Assembly (NCBI GenBank): GCA_963976395.1
Contig: CAXBLG010000028.1
Span: 1 to 35,497 of the forward strand
From: UBA11612 sp963976395
GTDB lineage: Bacteria; Pseudomonadota; Alphaproteobacteria; Rhodospirillales; Rhodospirillaceae
DNA: 35,497 nt
Direction of reading: 5' to 3'
The position numbers and the translations under genes were made by a program. Positions within the stretch are counted from its first letter, which is position 1. The number at the start of each line of letters is the position of its first letter. Below the pieces are notes generated by a model that was given only the letters and a program-made list of their open reading frames with translations, did no database searches and was not told where the DNA came from. Shown here one piece after another: positions 1 through 8,847 of the stretch.

Positions 1-294
1 AAAGAGGGTTGGAACCTCGTGGGCGTGCATCACACACATACTTTTGTCATCGACAAGCTGCACCGGGCGTGGCCGCGTGAGCATTAGAAGTATTTGATTT
101 TATACGCAGTAGTCTTTCGATCTAAGGTAAACCCAAGACAAAGCGTGCATCTTACTATTGGTTGGCTGTGACCATCGGCGTGGGCTGCAGCACCGTGCGG
201 GCCGACTTCAATGCGAGATCAGTCAGTTCACTTAACGATGACTATTGCATCGGCGTAGTTTGACAAGTGCCGCTCTAACGGCTAGTTTCCGAGT
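1..294. other. No gene recognised; left edge
   Basis: No convincing coding region is seen. A short open stretch (about 126-263, plus strand) reads a lipobox-like segment VTIGVGCSTVRADF ending at TGA 261-263. It has only a GTG start and no recognisable family, so it may be a decayed lipoprotein end or chance. The last 35 bases hold the promoter-like site listed separately. Confidence 0.4.
260..288 (+). promoter_or_regulatory. Putative sigma-70 promoter, possibly leaderless
   Basis: TTGACA (260-265) and TAGTTT (283-288) are separated by exactly 17 bp. Transcription would start near 295, which is the ATG of the next gene, and no Shine-Dalgarno precedes that ATG. The sites are seen directly; the leaderless reading is inference. 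Confidence 0.45.
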
Positions 295-669
295 ATGGTT
301 CTAGCCCACCTCAGCTATGATACAAAGAGAGTGCAGGGGATTTTTACGGTCATATTGGCCGTATTTTTCCTCATGGCCCCGGTATTGGACGGATTCCTGT
401 GCGGCGGAGAGGGGGCTGCTCAGTCTGTTTCTCAGGACGTTCACCAAGTTTCTCAGAATTTGTCTGATGGTACTGCGGACGGTCATCAACCATCGCTTCC
501 GGATGACAATGCAACCTGTCTTCACGGTCACTGCCATCACACGGTTTCGGAGATGGGGCCGGGCAGTATTGTTTTAGATATTCCCCAAACGATGCCGAAA
601 CTAGCGGGAATATCCGTCTACCTTTCTCCCGCCATCCCATATTCTATCGACCGCCCTCCTCGCGTTTGA
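295..669 (+). CDS. Small secreted or membrane-anchored Cys/His protein heading the RND operon
   Basis: The 124-aa product has a hydrophobic N-terminal segment (about residues 15-35), a polar Ser/Gln/Asp linker, then a Cys/His cluster CLHGHCHHT near residues 75-83 and a Pro-rich tail. Export and metal binding by the cluster are inferred. No enzyme family is recognised. Similar small proteins lie beside metal-efflux operons, and two proteins of the same layout occur at 19803-20162 and 26991-27398. It lies 112 bp upstream of the RND adaptor gene and is probably co-transcribed. The start codon lacks a ribosome-binding site, which agrees with the leaderless promoter; a later start at the internal Met near residue 27 is possible. 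Confidence 0.6.
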   Translation: MVLAHLSYDTKRVQGIFTVILAVFFLMAPVLDGFLCGGEGAAQSVSQDVHQVSQNLSDGTADGHQPSLPDDNATCLHGHCHHTVSEMGPGSIVLDIPQTMPKLAGISVYLSPAIPYSIDRPPRV

Positions 670-701
670 AGTCAATCCCGCCCCTGTAGGCGAGGTGCTT
701 C

Positions 702-715
702 GCGCGAAAACGCGC
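702..715. repeat. Short hairpin GCGCG-AAAA-CGCGC
   Basis: A perfect 5-bp inverted repeat with an AAAA loop sits in the leader between the small Cys/His gene and the RND adaptor gene. There is no T tract, so it is not a clear terminator. It may be chance. Confidence 0.25.
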
Positions 716-781
716 ATCCCTTAAAACGTTTCAAGCAACCGGCGACCTTTGAAGTGCGCCGGCTCTTGTGGAGGCAACACT

Positions 782-2035
782 GTGACATCGACGATGGATC
801 GCGAGCCGGGAGCTCGTGGCATACAGGACAAATTTAATCGCTACCGTGGTTCCATATTTGGACTCGCTGCGTTGCTCATCGTTGGCATCGCGGTGGTTTG
901 GTTTTCCTCGGGTTCGACGCCGCAAAAAGCGGAGATAGAGCGCGTAGAGACTGAGCATGCCAACGAAGATCACGCTGAGGAAGGCCCCGCTGAGGAAGGC
1001 CACGCGGACGAAGGTCATGGAGCAGAAGACTCTGGAATAGTGCTCACGGCTGAACAACGCCAGAGTGTGGGAATCGTAGCTGTGCCGATACAGTCCGTCC
1101 CACTTCCCCGTATTTTTCGCGCCCCTGGTGAAGTCCGTAGCAACGACTACACAACGGGTATTGTCGGCCCCCGCATTACATCAACAATTATCGCGCGCAC
1201 TGCCAGACTTGGGGACAGTGTCATAGCAGGGCAGCCTCTTGTAACGCTTTACAGTACGGACATGGCGGAAGCTCAGGGTGCATTTTTGTTGGCGCAGCGT
1301 AACGTAGAGCGACTAAAAAATCTGGAAGACATCGTCGCCGAGCAACAGATCGACGAGGCCGTGGTTCAGCGTCAGCAGGCGCGTGGCCGTCTGGAAAGTT
1401 ACGGTCTCACCGTAACCCAGATTTCTGCGCTACTTGCCGCCGGACTCTCTAACGATTCTATCGGACAGTTTGTTCTTACGGCTCCACAGGGCGGAACGAT
1501 TACCAAGGATGAATTTCGCGTTGGCGATGTTGTAGAGGCTGGAAAATCTCTTTTCGAGATCGCTGACCTTCAAAATGTATGGGTGGAAGCGCATGTCAGT
1601 CCGGCCTTGCTGCCCGAGATGACCGGAGAGAAAGGTTTGATCATCGCGGGTAAGCTGACGAGGGAAGCCGTGATCGTTCAACGTCGAGAAATTGTTGAGG
1701 AAACGACGCGGACGGTGGGAGTGCGCTTGCAAGTGAATAATACCGACGGTGTGTTTAAACCCGGTCAGTTCGTGGATGTCGAGCTTTACGGCGCCTCCGA
1801 ACCTGTTCTTGCAGTGCCGACCAAAGCCGTTCAACGGAACCCCGACGGTGATTGGGCTGTCTATACAGAACGTGAGGACGGGTCCTTCGCCGCGCACGAA
1901 ATCGAAGTGCTCTATACGGTCGACGATCATACGGCGATCTCAGGAATCGCCGAAGGAACGAAGGTTATTACTTCAGGTGCTTTTTACGTTGCATCAGAAG
2001 CGGCAAAAGCCGGCTTCGAAATCCACAATCACTGA
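782..2035 (+). CDS. RND efflux periplasmic adaptor subunit (CzcB/CusB type)
   Basis: This is the membrane-fusion protein linking the inner-membrane RND pump to the outer-membrane channel (417 aa). One N-terminal membrane segment (about residues 25-43) is followed by a His/Glu/Asp-rich linker (about 55-80, repeats such as EEGHADEGHG) that could bind divalent cations. Then come the barrel-sandwich/lipoyl halves (RITSTIIARTARLGDSVIAG near 130-155 and TAPQGGTITKDEFRVGD), an alpha-hairpin and the beta-barrel (QNVWVEAHVSPALLPEM; VGVRLQVNN). The GTG at 782 is chosen because TGGAGG lies about 8 bases upstream; the ATG at 794 has no such site. The pump gene starts 8 bp after the stop. Confidence 0.9.
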   Translation: MTSTMDREPGARGIQDKFNRYRGSIFGLAALLIVGIAVVWFSSGSTPQKAEIERVETEHANEDHAEEGPAEEGHADEGHGAEDSGIVLTAEQRQSVGIVAVPIQSVPLPRIFRAPGEVRSNDYTTGIVGPRITSTIIARTARLGDSVIAGQPLVTLYSTDMAEAQGAFLLAQRNVERLKNLEDIVAEQQIDEAVVQRQQARGRLESYGLTVTQISALLAAGLSNDSIGQFVLTAPQGGTITKDEFRVGDVVEAGKSLFEIADLQNVWVEAHVSPALLPEMTGEKGLIIAGKLTREAVIVQRREIVEETTRTVGVRLQVNNTDGVFKPGQFVDVELYGASEPVLAVPTKAVQRNPDGDWAVYTEREDGSFAAHEIEVLYTVDDHTAISGIAEGTKVITSGAFYVASEAAKAGFEIHNH

Positions 2036-2043
2036 GGGCTTCT

Positions 2044-5000
2044 ATGCTTGATTATTTTGTTCGCAGTGCTATCGCCGGCAGACTGCTTGTTGTCCTCGGG
2101 ATAGTAGCTTTATGCGTCGGGGCCGTGCTTCTGCTGCCACGGCTAAACCTGGATGCATTCCCCGATGTGACGAACGTCCAGGTAACCGTCAATACTGAAG
2201 CGCAAGGTCTGGCGGCCGAGGAAGTGGAGCAACTCATTACCTATCCGGTAGAAGCGTCCATGTATGCTCTTCCGGATGTCGAAGAGGTTCGGTCTATATC
2301 ACGAACAGGGCTGTCGGTTGTGACTGTTGTATTCCGCGAAGGGGTGGACATCTATTTTGCGCGTCAATTGGTATTCGAACAATTGCAGTCAGCAAAAGAA
2401 ACCATTCCAATCTGGGCGGGGACGCCCGAAATGGGCCCTAACACATCCGGCCTTGGTCAAGTGTTCCAATACATACTGTACTCCGAGAGACCCGGCGCTT
2501 ACGACACAATGGATCTGCGCAGCATTAACGATTGGATCGTGAAGCTGCTTTTACTCCCAGTGGACGGCATTACTGAGGTGTTGTCATACGGAGGGGAGGT
2601 CCGACAGTATCAGGCCAATCTCGACCCGTCCCGGCTGCTCGCCTACGATCTCAGCATTGCCGATGTTGTTGAGGCTCTGGAAAAAAATAACCGCAATGTT
2701 GGAGGTTGGTATCAGGACCGTGGCGCCGAGCAACTTGTGATTCGTGGTGTTGGCTGGATGCGCCCGGGTGCAGACGGGCTCACGGACGTCGCAAATGTAC
2801 CTGTGAAGGAAGCGGATGGTAATATTGTACGTTTGCGCGACATCGGGCAGGTGGAACTAGGCGGTGAGATTCGTCAAGGCGCGACTTCCATCACGATACG
2901 CGACGATGAAGGTGAGCCACGTGCTTTAGGCGAAGTCGTGAGCGGCATCGTGCTCAAACGGATGGGCGCGAACACCAATGCTACGATCACAGGTATATAT
3001 GATCGCTTGCCGATCATCCGCGATGCGTTGCCGGATGGTGTGCAATTGCGCGTAATGTACGATCAGGCGGATCTTGTCCAGAAGGCCGTGCAGACGGTTT
3101 CGAACGCTCTTATTGAGTCTTTTGTGCTCATCGTGATCGTTCTGTTCTTATTTCTTATGAATGTTCGCGCGTCCATCATTGTCTTGCTGTCTGTCCCGAT
3201 TTCAATTCTTGCCGCCTTAATGATCATGGCATGGCTTGGAATTTCCGCGAATTTGATGTCGCTCGGAGGATTGGCCATCGCTATTGGCATGATTGTCGAT
3301 GGCTCTGTCGTGATGATGGAAAACATTTTCCGCCACCTTTCGCACGACACTTCCGGTCGAACCGAGGGGTTTCGTATTCGCGTTGAGGAAGCGGCGCGGG
3401 AGGTCGCTAAACCTGTGTTCTATGCCGTGCTCATCATCATCATTGTTTTTGCGCCTTTGTTCAGCCTTGAAGGTGTGGAAGGTAAAATGTTTCAGCCGAT
3501 GGCGCTTAGTATTGTGTTTGGATTGTCCGCGTCGCTTTTGGTGGCGCTTCTAGTGATCCCGTCTCTTGCAACCTTTTTCTTCTCCAAGGGCCTCAGACAT
3601 CGCGATAGCCCTGTTCTTGTTCCGATCGAACGCTTATATCGGCGCGTTTTGCCGTGGATACGAACGCGCAGACGGTTGGTTATTGGCTCGGCAGTTGGTG
3701 TCTTCGCGGGATCACTGCTTCTTGTGCCTTTTCTTGGAACGGAATTCGTTCCTGAACTCGAAGAAGGCACACTGGTTATCCGTGTAACCATGGCTCCCTC
3801 CGTGAGTCTCGATACGGCTTTGGAGTTGGCGCCCAAAATCGAACAAACACTTATGGAATTACCGGAAGTCACCTATGCCTGGAGTCGGATTGGACGGGCA
3901 GAACTCGGTGGCGATCCGGAACCGGTCTCGAACAATGAGTACTACATCGGGCTTCTTCCACAAGAAGAATGGACCAGCGCGCGTACGAGGCCGGAGCTTC
4001 AGGCTCAGATGACCGAGGCATTATCGATTTATCCGGGACTTCTTTTGTCATTCTCTCAGCCGATCGCCGTAAGAGTGGATGAATTAATCTCCGGCGTCCG
4101 TGCTGATCTAGCCATACTCCTCTTTGGACCGGACCTAGATGTTCTTGCCGAAAAAGGGGCGGAGATCGAGGCGCTAACGCGTGGTGTTGCCGGGGCTACC
4201 GATGTAGCTCTGGAGCAGATTGAAGGCGAAGCCCAACTAACGGTCACTCCCAATCGCAATGCCCTAGATCGCTATGGAATCGCTGTAGGTGATGTCATGG
4301 ACGTCGTGCAAAACGCCGTCGGAGGCTCGACTGCCGGTCAAATCGTCAATGGCAATGAACGTTACGATGTTTACGTTCGTCTAGGTGAGCGGTTTCGCAA
4401 TAGCCCTGAGGCAATTCGTGACTTGGTTCTACGGTCCCCCAATGGGGCATGGGTGCGATTGGGGGATATTGCGGAGGTAGAGATTGTAAGTGGCCCCCCG
4501 CAAATTCGTCGCGATGATGTTCAGCGCCGTGTCGTTGTCCAGACGAATGTCGAAGGGCGGGATATGGGAAGCATGGTGAACGAACTGCGCCAAAGGATCG
4601 GGACTGAAGTGCAGTTGCCGCCTGGGTATTCCGTAGTGTTCGGAGGGCAGTTCGAGAATCAACAACGTGCTCAGGCACGGCTAATGATTGTGGTCCCTAT
4701 ATCGCTCGGGCTTATTTTCCTATTGCTTTACTTCGCGTTTGGATCCGTAGGCCAAGCTCTACTTATCATGGTTAACGTGCCGCTGGCTCTCATCGGAGGT
4801 ATCGCCGCACTATTCCTCACGGGAACCTACTTGTCGGTGCCGGGCTCGATTGGGTTCATCGCGCTGTTCGGTGTCGCCGTGCTCAACGGCGTTGTGATGG
4901 TAAACGCGATTAATCAGTTTCTCTCACTCGGACATACCGTAGACGAGGCGATAGAGGCAGGAGCGCTTTCACGTTTACGACCTGTTCTAATGACCGCTTC

Positions 5001-5220
5001 TATCGCCGCACTCGGACTGATTCCTTTATTGCTCTCTAGCGGTGTTGGGTCCGAAGTTCAAAGGCCGCTGGCTACGGTGGTGGTCGGTGGGCTTGTAACG
5101 TCCACTCTGCTGACTCTCGTTGTTCTGCCCACGGCCTATACATGGTTTTCGCGTGGTGTGTTGGCAGACATGAGGCGCTGGCATGAACTCGACACTTCGG
5201 AGAAAGAGGCTGCGATATGA
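2044..5220 (+). CDS. Heavy-metal efflux RND pump, CzcA-like (divalent cations)
   Basis: This 1058-aa proton-driven inner-membrane pump of the HME-RND family expels metal ions via the adaptor. The N-terminus (RLNLDAFPDVTNVQVTVNTE) and the periplasmic motif RVDELISGVRADLAILLFGP are typical of CzcA/CnrA-like proteins. The TM4 motif is AIAIGMIVDGSVVMMEN: D419 and E426 match the known proton-relay acids D408 and E415 of Cupriavidus CzcA, but the first acid (D402) is replaced by A413, as in CusA. The three methionines that mark CusA pumps are absent (for example NNEYYIGL in place of the SMAET region), which argues for divalent ions rather than Cu/Ag. The stop overlaps the next start as ATGA. Confidence 0.92.
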   Translation: MLDYFVRSAIAGRLLVVLGIVALCVGAVLLLPRLNLDAFPDVTNVQVTVNTEAQGLAAEEVEQLITYPVEASMYALPDVEEVRSISRTGLSVVTVVFREGVDIYFARQLVFEQLQSAKETIPIWAGTPEMGPNTSGLGQVFQYILYSERPGAYDTMDLRSINDWIVKLLLLPVDGITEVLSYGGEVRQYQANLDPSRLLAYDLSIADVVEALEKNNRNVGGWYQDRGAEQLVIRGVGWMRPGADGLTDVANVPVKEADGNIVRLRDIGQVELGGEIRQGATSITIRDDEGEPRALGEVVSGIVLKRMGANTNATITGIYDRLPIIRDALPDGVQLRVMYDQADLVQKAVQTVSNALIESFVLIVIVLFLFLMNVRASIIVLLSVPISILAALMIMAWLGISANLMSLGGLAIAIGMIVDGSVVMMENIFRHLSHDTSGRTEGFRIRVEEAAREVAKPVFYAVLIIIIVFAPLFSLEGVEGKMFQPMALSIVFGLSASLLVALLVIPSLATFFFSKGLRHRDSPVLVPIERLYRRVLPWIRTRRRLVIGSAVGVFAGSLLLVPFLGTEFVPELEEGTLVIRVTMAPSVSLDTALELAPKIEQTLMELPEVTYAWSRIGRAELGGDPEPVSNNEYYIGLLPQEEWTSARTRPELQAQMTEALSIYPGLLLSFSQPIAVRVDELISGVRADLAILLFGPDLDVLAEKGAEIEALTRGVAGATDVALEQIEGEAQLTVTPNRNALDRYGIAVGDVMDVVQNAVGGSTAGQIVNGNERYDVYVRLGERFRNSPEAIRDLVLRSPNGAWVRLGDIAEVEIVSGPPQIRRDDVQRRVVVQTNVEGRDMGSMVNELRQRIGTEVQLPPGYSVVFGGQFENQQRAQARLMIVVPISLGLIFLLLYFAFGSVGQALLIMVNVPLALIGGIAALFLTGTYLSVPGSIGFIALFGVAVLNGVVMVNAINQFLSLGHTVDEAIEAGALSRLRPVLMTASIAALGLIPLLLSSGVGSEVQRPLATVVVGGLVTSTLLTLVVLPTAYTWFSRGVLADMRRWHELDTSEKEAAI

Positions 5221-6674
5221 AACTTACCTCTGTATATATCCGCGCGATGATTCTACTGCCCATAACTATCGTGATAACAGGCTGCGCATCGGCACCGCCT
5301 ATTGGACTTAAAGAATCTGAATTACCTAACTCTTGGTCCGAGTCTGCAACCACGCAGGTAGGAGAGTGGCCTGACTCTGATTGGTGGAGGAATTTCGCAA
5401 GTCCCGAACTCAACACGTTAATTTCCGAAGCCCGAACCACGAATTTGGACTTGGCTGCCGCTACGGCACGTGTGCTGCAGGCAGACGCGGCGGCGAAGAT
5501 TGCCGGCGCAGCGCTTTTGCCGTCAGTTGGATTGGGTGCGGGAGCGCAGGTGCAAGGTGCGACTGACAATGGTTCGACAATCTCTTCCAGAGCATTTGGT
5601 ATTACCGGGCTTGCCAGCTATGAACTCGATTTTTGGGGCTTGGCACGCAGCAATTTGCGGGCGGCCACAGCAACGCTCTATTCAGTCCGATATGCCCGAG
5701 AAACCGTAGCTTTAACAGTAACAGCAAACGTCGGGGCCACTTACCTGGACGTGCTTGCGGCCCGTCAACGCATTGTCATTGCGCAGCAGAATCTCGAGAC
5801 GGCGAGGCATCTTCTGACGGCCATTGAGAGGATGGTGGAGGCGGGCCTCGCGTCTCCCCTGGATCTTGCACAACAGAAAACCTTAATTGCGGGTCAAGAA
5901 GCAGAACTTCCCACCTTGCAGCAGCGCGAGCGTGAGTCTCGCTATGCTCTTGCCTTATTACTTGGTCGAGCACCCGAAGCCTTTTCAGTAGCTGCGGAAA
6001 GTCTCGACGGCATTTCTGTGCCAAGCATCGTGCCGGGAATGCCAGCAGAGTTGCTATATCGACGTCCCGATATCGCACAGGCGGAGGCCGAACTAATAGC
6101 GGCTCATGCGAATGTCGATGCCGCTCGGGCTGCCTATTTTCCCTCTATCGTCCTCACCGCGTCAGGTGGGCTTGCCAGCGGGGCAACTTCCGCCGTTGCT
6201 GCGGGACCTGCAGTAGGTGAAATCATCGCGGAAGCCGGCAGTACGGGTCTGATATACGGTCTAGGAGCATCGCTTTTGCAAACAATCTTCGATGGAGGCC
6301 GTATTGAAGGACAACGCGACCTAGCGCTTGCCCAGGAGCAAGAGCTAATTGCCACCTATCGAAGTGCGGTATTTAGCGCTTTCTCGGATGTAGAGTCCGC
6401 TCTCAGTCGGGCGGCCAGCCTAGAGGAGCAGGAGCGGTTCAAAACGCGTCAAGTGAAAAGCGCGGCAGCAGCTTTTGACATTTCTGAAAAACAGTATCGT
6501 CAAGGTCTCGTCGGACTGCTGGCTCTCTTGCAGACACAGCAAACGTTTTTCGAGGCGCAAGATCAATTGACGGAGATTAAGCGAGCCCGCATCCAAGCGC
6601 TTGTTGATCTCTATAAAGCGCTTGGCGGTGGATGGAGTGCGACTCAGCCTATGTCTGTGGTGGAAAGAGAATGA
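5217..6674 (+). CDS. Outer-membrane efflux lipoprotein, NodT/TolC family
   Basis: This is the outer-membrane channel of the tripartite pump (485 aa). A lipoprotein signal has lipobox ITGC with the lipidated Cys at 23. DWWRNFASPELNTLISEA and the repeated long helices with RRPDIAQAEAELIAAHANVDAARAAYFPS-like segments are the classic signature of the NodT subfamily (two OEP repeats). The start overlaps the pump stop by 4 bases, so translation is probably coupled. The operon order is adaptor-pump-channel rather than channel-first as in Cupriavidus czcCBA. The partner is almost certainly the pump immediately upstream. Confidence 0.9.
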   Translation: MKLTSVYIRAMILLPITIVITGCASAPPIGLKESELPNSWSESATTQVGEWPDSDWWRNFASPELNTLISEARTTNLDLAAATARVLQADAAAKIAGAALLPSVGLGAGAQVQGATDNGSTISSRAFGITGLASYELDFWGLARSNLRAATATLYSVRYARETVALTVTANVGATYLDVLAARQRIVIAQQNLETARHLLTAIERMVEAGLASPLDLAQQKTLIAGQEAELPTLQQRERESRYALALLLGRAPEAFSVAAESLDGISVPSIVPGMPAELLYRRPDIAQAEAELIAAHANVDAARAAYFPSIVLTASGGLASGATSAVAAGPAVGEIIAEAGSTGLIYGLGASLLQTIFDGGRIEGQRDLALAQEQELIATYRSAVFSAFSDVESALSRAASLEEQERFKTRQVKSAAAAFDISEKQYRQGLVGLLALLQTQQTFFEAQDQLTEIKRARIQALVDLYKALGGGWSATQPMSVVERE

Positions 6675-6961
6675 AGTGCCTGGCGATGTGCAGAGTCGAG
6701 GACCGTTGTAGCCGGCGTGGCGAGGCGGGGAGTATGCGATGCCACGAGCGAGATGGCGCGACAGCTATCATTTTAGCGAGGCAAATTGTGTCGATGGCTT
6801 GGCAATTAGTGGAGCGAAAGGGTGATCGGAAGGCGCTGTGTAAAATCCCCGCAGGCCGCGTCCCAAGCCTCGGTTTTACTTGTCCGCGAAGGATGCCGCA
6901 GCAGAGGTGCCGTAGGGATCTTTAGTACACGAATGTAAATCAAAACAACAATGGAGCGGCA

Positions 6962-7888
6962 ATGTCCGCTGGACATGATCATGGCGAAGCCAAATTAAGC
7001 GATGCCAAGCTTGTATGGGCGGTCGTGATTAATGTTGCTCTTACTCTTGCCCAAGTGATCGGTGGCCTAGTATCTGGCAGTCTATCTCTGATAGCCGACG
7101 CTCTTCACAATTTGAGCGATGCAGGCTCTCTAGGTCTGGCGTACGTAGCCCGTCGGATTGCAAGGCGCCCGGCAGATGATCGAAAAACATTTGGTTATCG
7201 GCGGGCAGAAGTAATAGGGGCCCTGATCAATTTAACGACGCTTATCATCATCGGCTTCTATCTGATCTATGAGGCAGCCATGAGGTATTTTGAACCTCAA
7301 GAGATCGCCGGATGGATCGTCGTTGTTGTGGCGGGCGTTGCGCTTCTAATTGATCTTGGTACGGCTTTTCTGACCTTTGCCTTGTCTAAGCGAAGCCTGA
7401 ATATCCGGGCTGCATTCTTACATAACGTGTCTGATGCGCTAGCATCTGTGGGAGTTATTGTCGCGGGTTCGCTTATTCTTCTCTACGATCTGTATATCGC
7501 CGATACGATCGTGACAATGATGATTGCTAGTTACGTGCTTTATCAGGGTTTTAGTTCTTTACCTCGGGTCATAAATATTCTGATGCAGGCAACACCGCCT
7601 GATATTGATCGAAGCGAGGTTATAGTCGCCATTGAGAGAATAGACGGCGTAGAAAATATCCATCATGTGCACATCTGGGAAATAGATGAGCACCGCCGCT
7701 CTCTGGAAGCACACGTATCAACACTAAGTTCTGAGCCGTCGGAACAGGCGCGCGTTAAGTCGGATATTAAAGATCTACTTAAACGCTCATTCAACATAGA
7801 GCACTCGACGCTGGAATTTGAATACTGCGAGCAACCCTCATGTTCAGCCCCGGATCAAACGGTGCCCTTGCCCTCGCAGGGGCAGTGA
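6962..7888 (+). CDS. Cation diffusion facilitator exporter (ZitB/CzcD type)
   Basis: This 308-aa inner-membrane antiporter has six predicted TM segments and a C-terminal cytosolic domain. The N-terminus is His-containing (HDHGEAK). The metal site is visible as HxxxD in TM2 (HNLSD) and HxxxD in TM5 (HNVSD), the combination usual for Zn/Cd CDF proteins of the ZitB/CzcD group. The C-terminal domain carries HHVHIWEIDEHRRSLEAHV, a family hallmark. TGGAGCGG lies just before the ATG. It follows the RND operon after 287 bp without a recognised gene and probably loads the periplasm with ions for the RND pump to remove. Confidence 0.93.
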   Translation: MSAGHDHGEAKLSDAKLVWAVVINVALTLAQVIGGLVSGSLSLIADALHNLSDAGSLGLAYVARRIARRPADDRKTFGYRRAEVIGALINLTTLIIIGFYLIYEAAMRYFEPQEIAGWIVVVVAGVALLIDLGTAFLTFALSKRSLNIRAAFLHNVSDALASVGVIVAGSLILLYDLYIADTIVTMMIASYVLYQGFSSLPRVINILMQATPPDIDRSEVIVAIERIDGVENIHHVHIWEIDEHRRSLEAHVSTLSSEPSEQARVKSDIKDLLKRSFNIEHSTLEFEYCEQPSCSAPDQTVPLPSQGQ

Positions 7889-8254
7889 CGTGTTGCGTGC
7901 AAAAATCACCAAAAAAATGGTCTTTGATCAAGTCAGTCATAAGTGGCGAATATTCGAAGTGCTCAATGTCGGTTTGATACTGAAGGAGGTGAGGCCCATT
8001 GAACGACTTTCGAAGACAAGTATTTCAAGCGCACCAAGAGATGTTCACCGGAATCGTCGAATAGGCATCGCGCTGAAGTGGCGCGATTCCCGGAAGGCCC
8101 TGGGGCTAAACGGGCACCCCCAAGCCCCGGTCCCAGGGCCCCGTCCGACTTTGAAGTTCCGAAGCTATGGAAAGCTTTATAAGTGCTGCACACGAAAAGC
8201 GTCGCAGACGTGCTCGTCAATTCAGTGGCCGACCGTATATGCAGGAGGTTTCAC
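7889..8254. other. 366-bp intergenic region with one large hairpin
   Basis: No gene is supported. Open frames crossing it are Arg/Ser/Pro-rich and have no good start. The only structure seen is a GC-rich inverted repeat at 8096-8140 (listed separately). A good Shine-Dalgarno (8243-8248) at the right end belongs to the next gene. Confidence 0.5.
8096..8140. repeat. GC-rich hairpin, 9-bp perfect arms
   Basis: GGCCCTGGG (8096-8104) and CCCAGGGCC (8132-8140) form a perfect 9-bp stem around a 27-base loop. The loop offers a competing inner pairing of GGGGCT with AGCCCC. No T tract follows on either strand. It lies upstream of the small exported protein gene and could be an mRNA leader structure. 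It shares a 12-base motif (11 of 12 identical) with the hairpin at 22805-22838. Confidence 0.5.
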
Positions 8255-8650
8255 ATGAAAAAGCATTGGGTACTTCCGTCCATTATTGTTGCCTTCGGAT
8301 TGAATGCCGTTGTTGTTCATGCGGACGACGGAGCGCTAATAGAACAGCAAATTCGAGATATCATTTCCGGCCAAACTGGTGAATTTGTGGCCCGCGATGG
8401 CAGTGTCGTAACGGCCTATTTTGAATCTGATGGCACCCTAAAAGGGGACTATAAAAAGAAAGAAATTGATGCTCGATGGTGGATTGCTGAAGACCAGTTG
8501 TGTTTTGACCTACCCCAAACGGCCGACGACGGTTGTTGGACCGTGGTTCATCGGCACGGTTTGCATTTGCAATTATATACTTATATCGGACGGCCGGTGA
8601 CCGCGCTCAAAATTAGACAAAAGAATCTCGGCAAAAATGAACGCGAATAG
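8255..8650 (+). CDS. Small exported protein of unknown function
   Basis: The 131-aa product has a clear Sec signal peptide (MKKHWVLPSIIVAFGLNAVVVHA, cleavage about residue 23). The mature part of about 108 aa has a compact beta-rich look: GEFVARDGSVVTAYFESDGTLKG, WWIAEDQLCFDLP, then DDGCWTVVHRHG. The two spaced cysteines could form a disulfide. The pattern of short beta segments with W, C and G resembles small lipocalin-like or DUF995-like periplasmic proteins, but I cannot assign a family. The ATG at 8255 is chosen because AGGAGG lies 6 bases upstream. It sits between two CDF-type genes, so a metal-stress role is plausible but only inferred. Confidence 0.75.
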   Translation: MKKHWVLPSIIVAFGLNAVVVHADDGALIEQQIRDIISGQTGEFVARDGSVVTAYFESDGTLKGDYKKKEIDARWWIAEDQLCFDLPQTADDGCWTVVHRHGLHLQLYTYIGRPVTALKIRQKNLGKNERE

Positions 8651-8847
8651 TTGTGGGCGGCCCACACGAATCAACCGAGTAAGGCAATCCGGTGTGCGGT
8701 TGTATAGTGTCTGAACGCTCCGATTCATACAGGGAACAAAGAATACCTGAGCTCTGAATCGTGTCGGCCGCTGGCGCCGGAATTCGTGATTTGATGAGAA
8801 TAGTTCAGTTATATCTAAAAACATGAGAGCGAGGCGGTGTATAGGTA

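Noticed and set aside
168..263. Lipobox-like segment VTIGVGCSTV near the left edge
   Set aside because: Only a GTG start, 31 residues and no recognisable family; it may be chance or a gene remnant.
6671..6925. 85-aa Cys/Arg-rich open frame overlapping the outer-membrane lipoprotein stop as ATGA
   Set aside because: Composition is Arg/Cys-rich without domain or signal features and there is no clear ribosome-binding site. The coupling alone is not enough to call it a gene.
7818..8258. 146-aa open frame after the CDF gene
   Set aside because: It overlaps the CDF 3' end and the real small exported gene start, is Arg/Pro-rich and has no family features.
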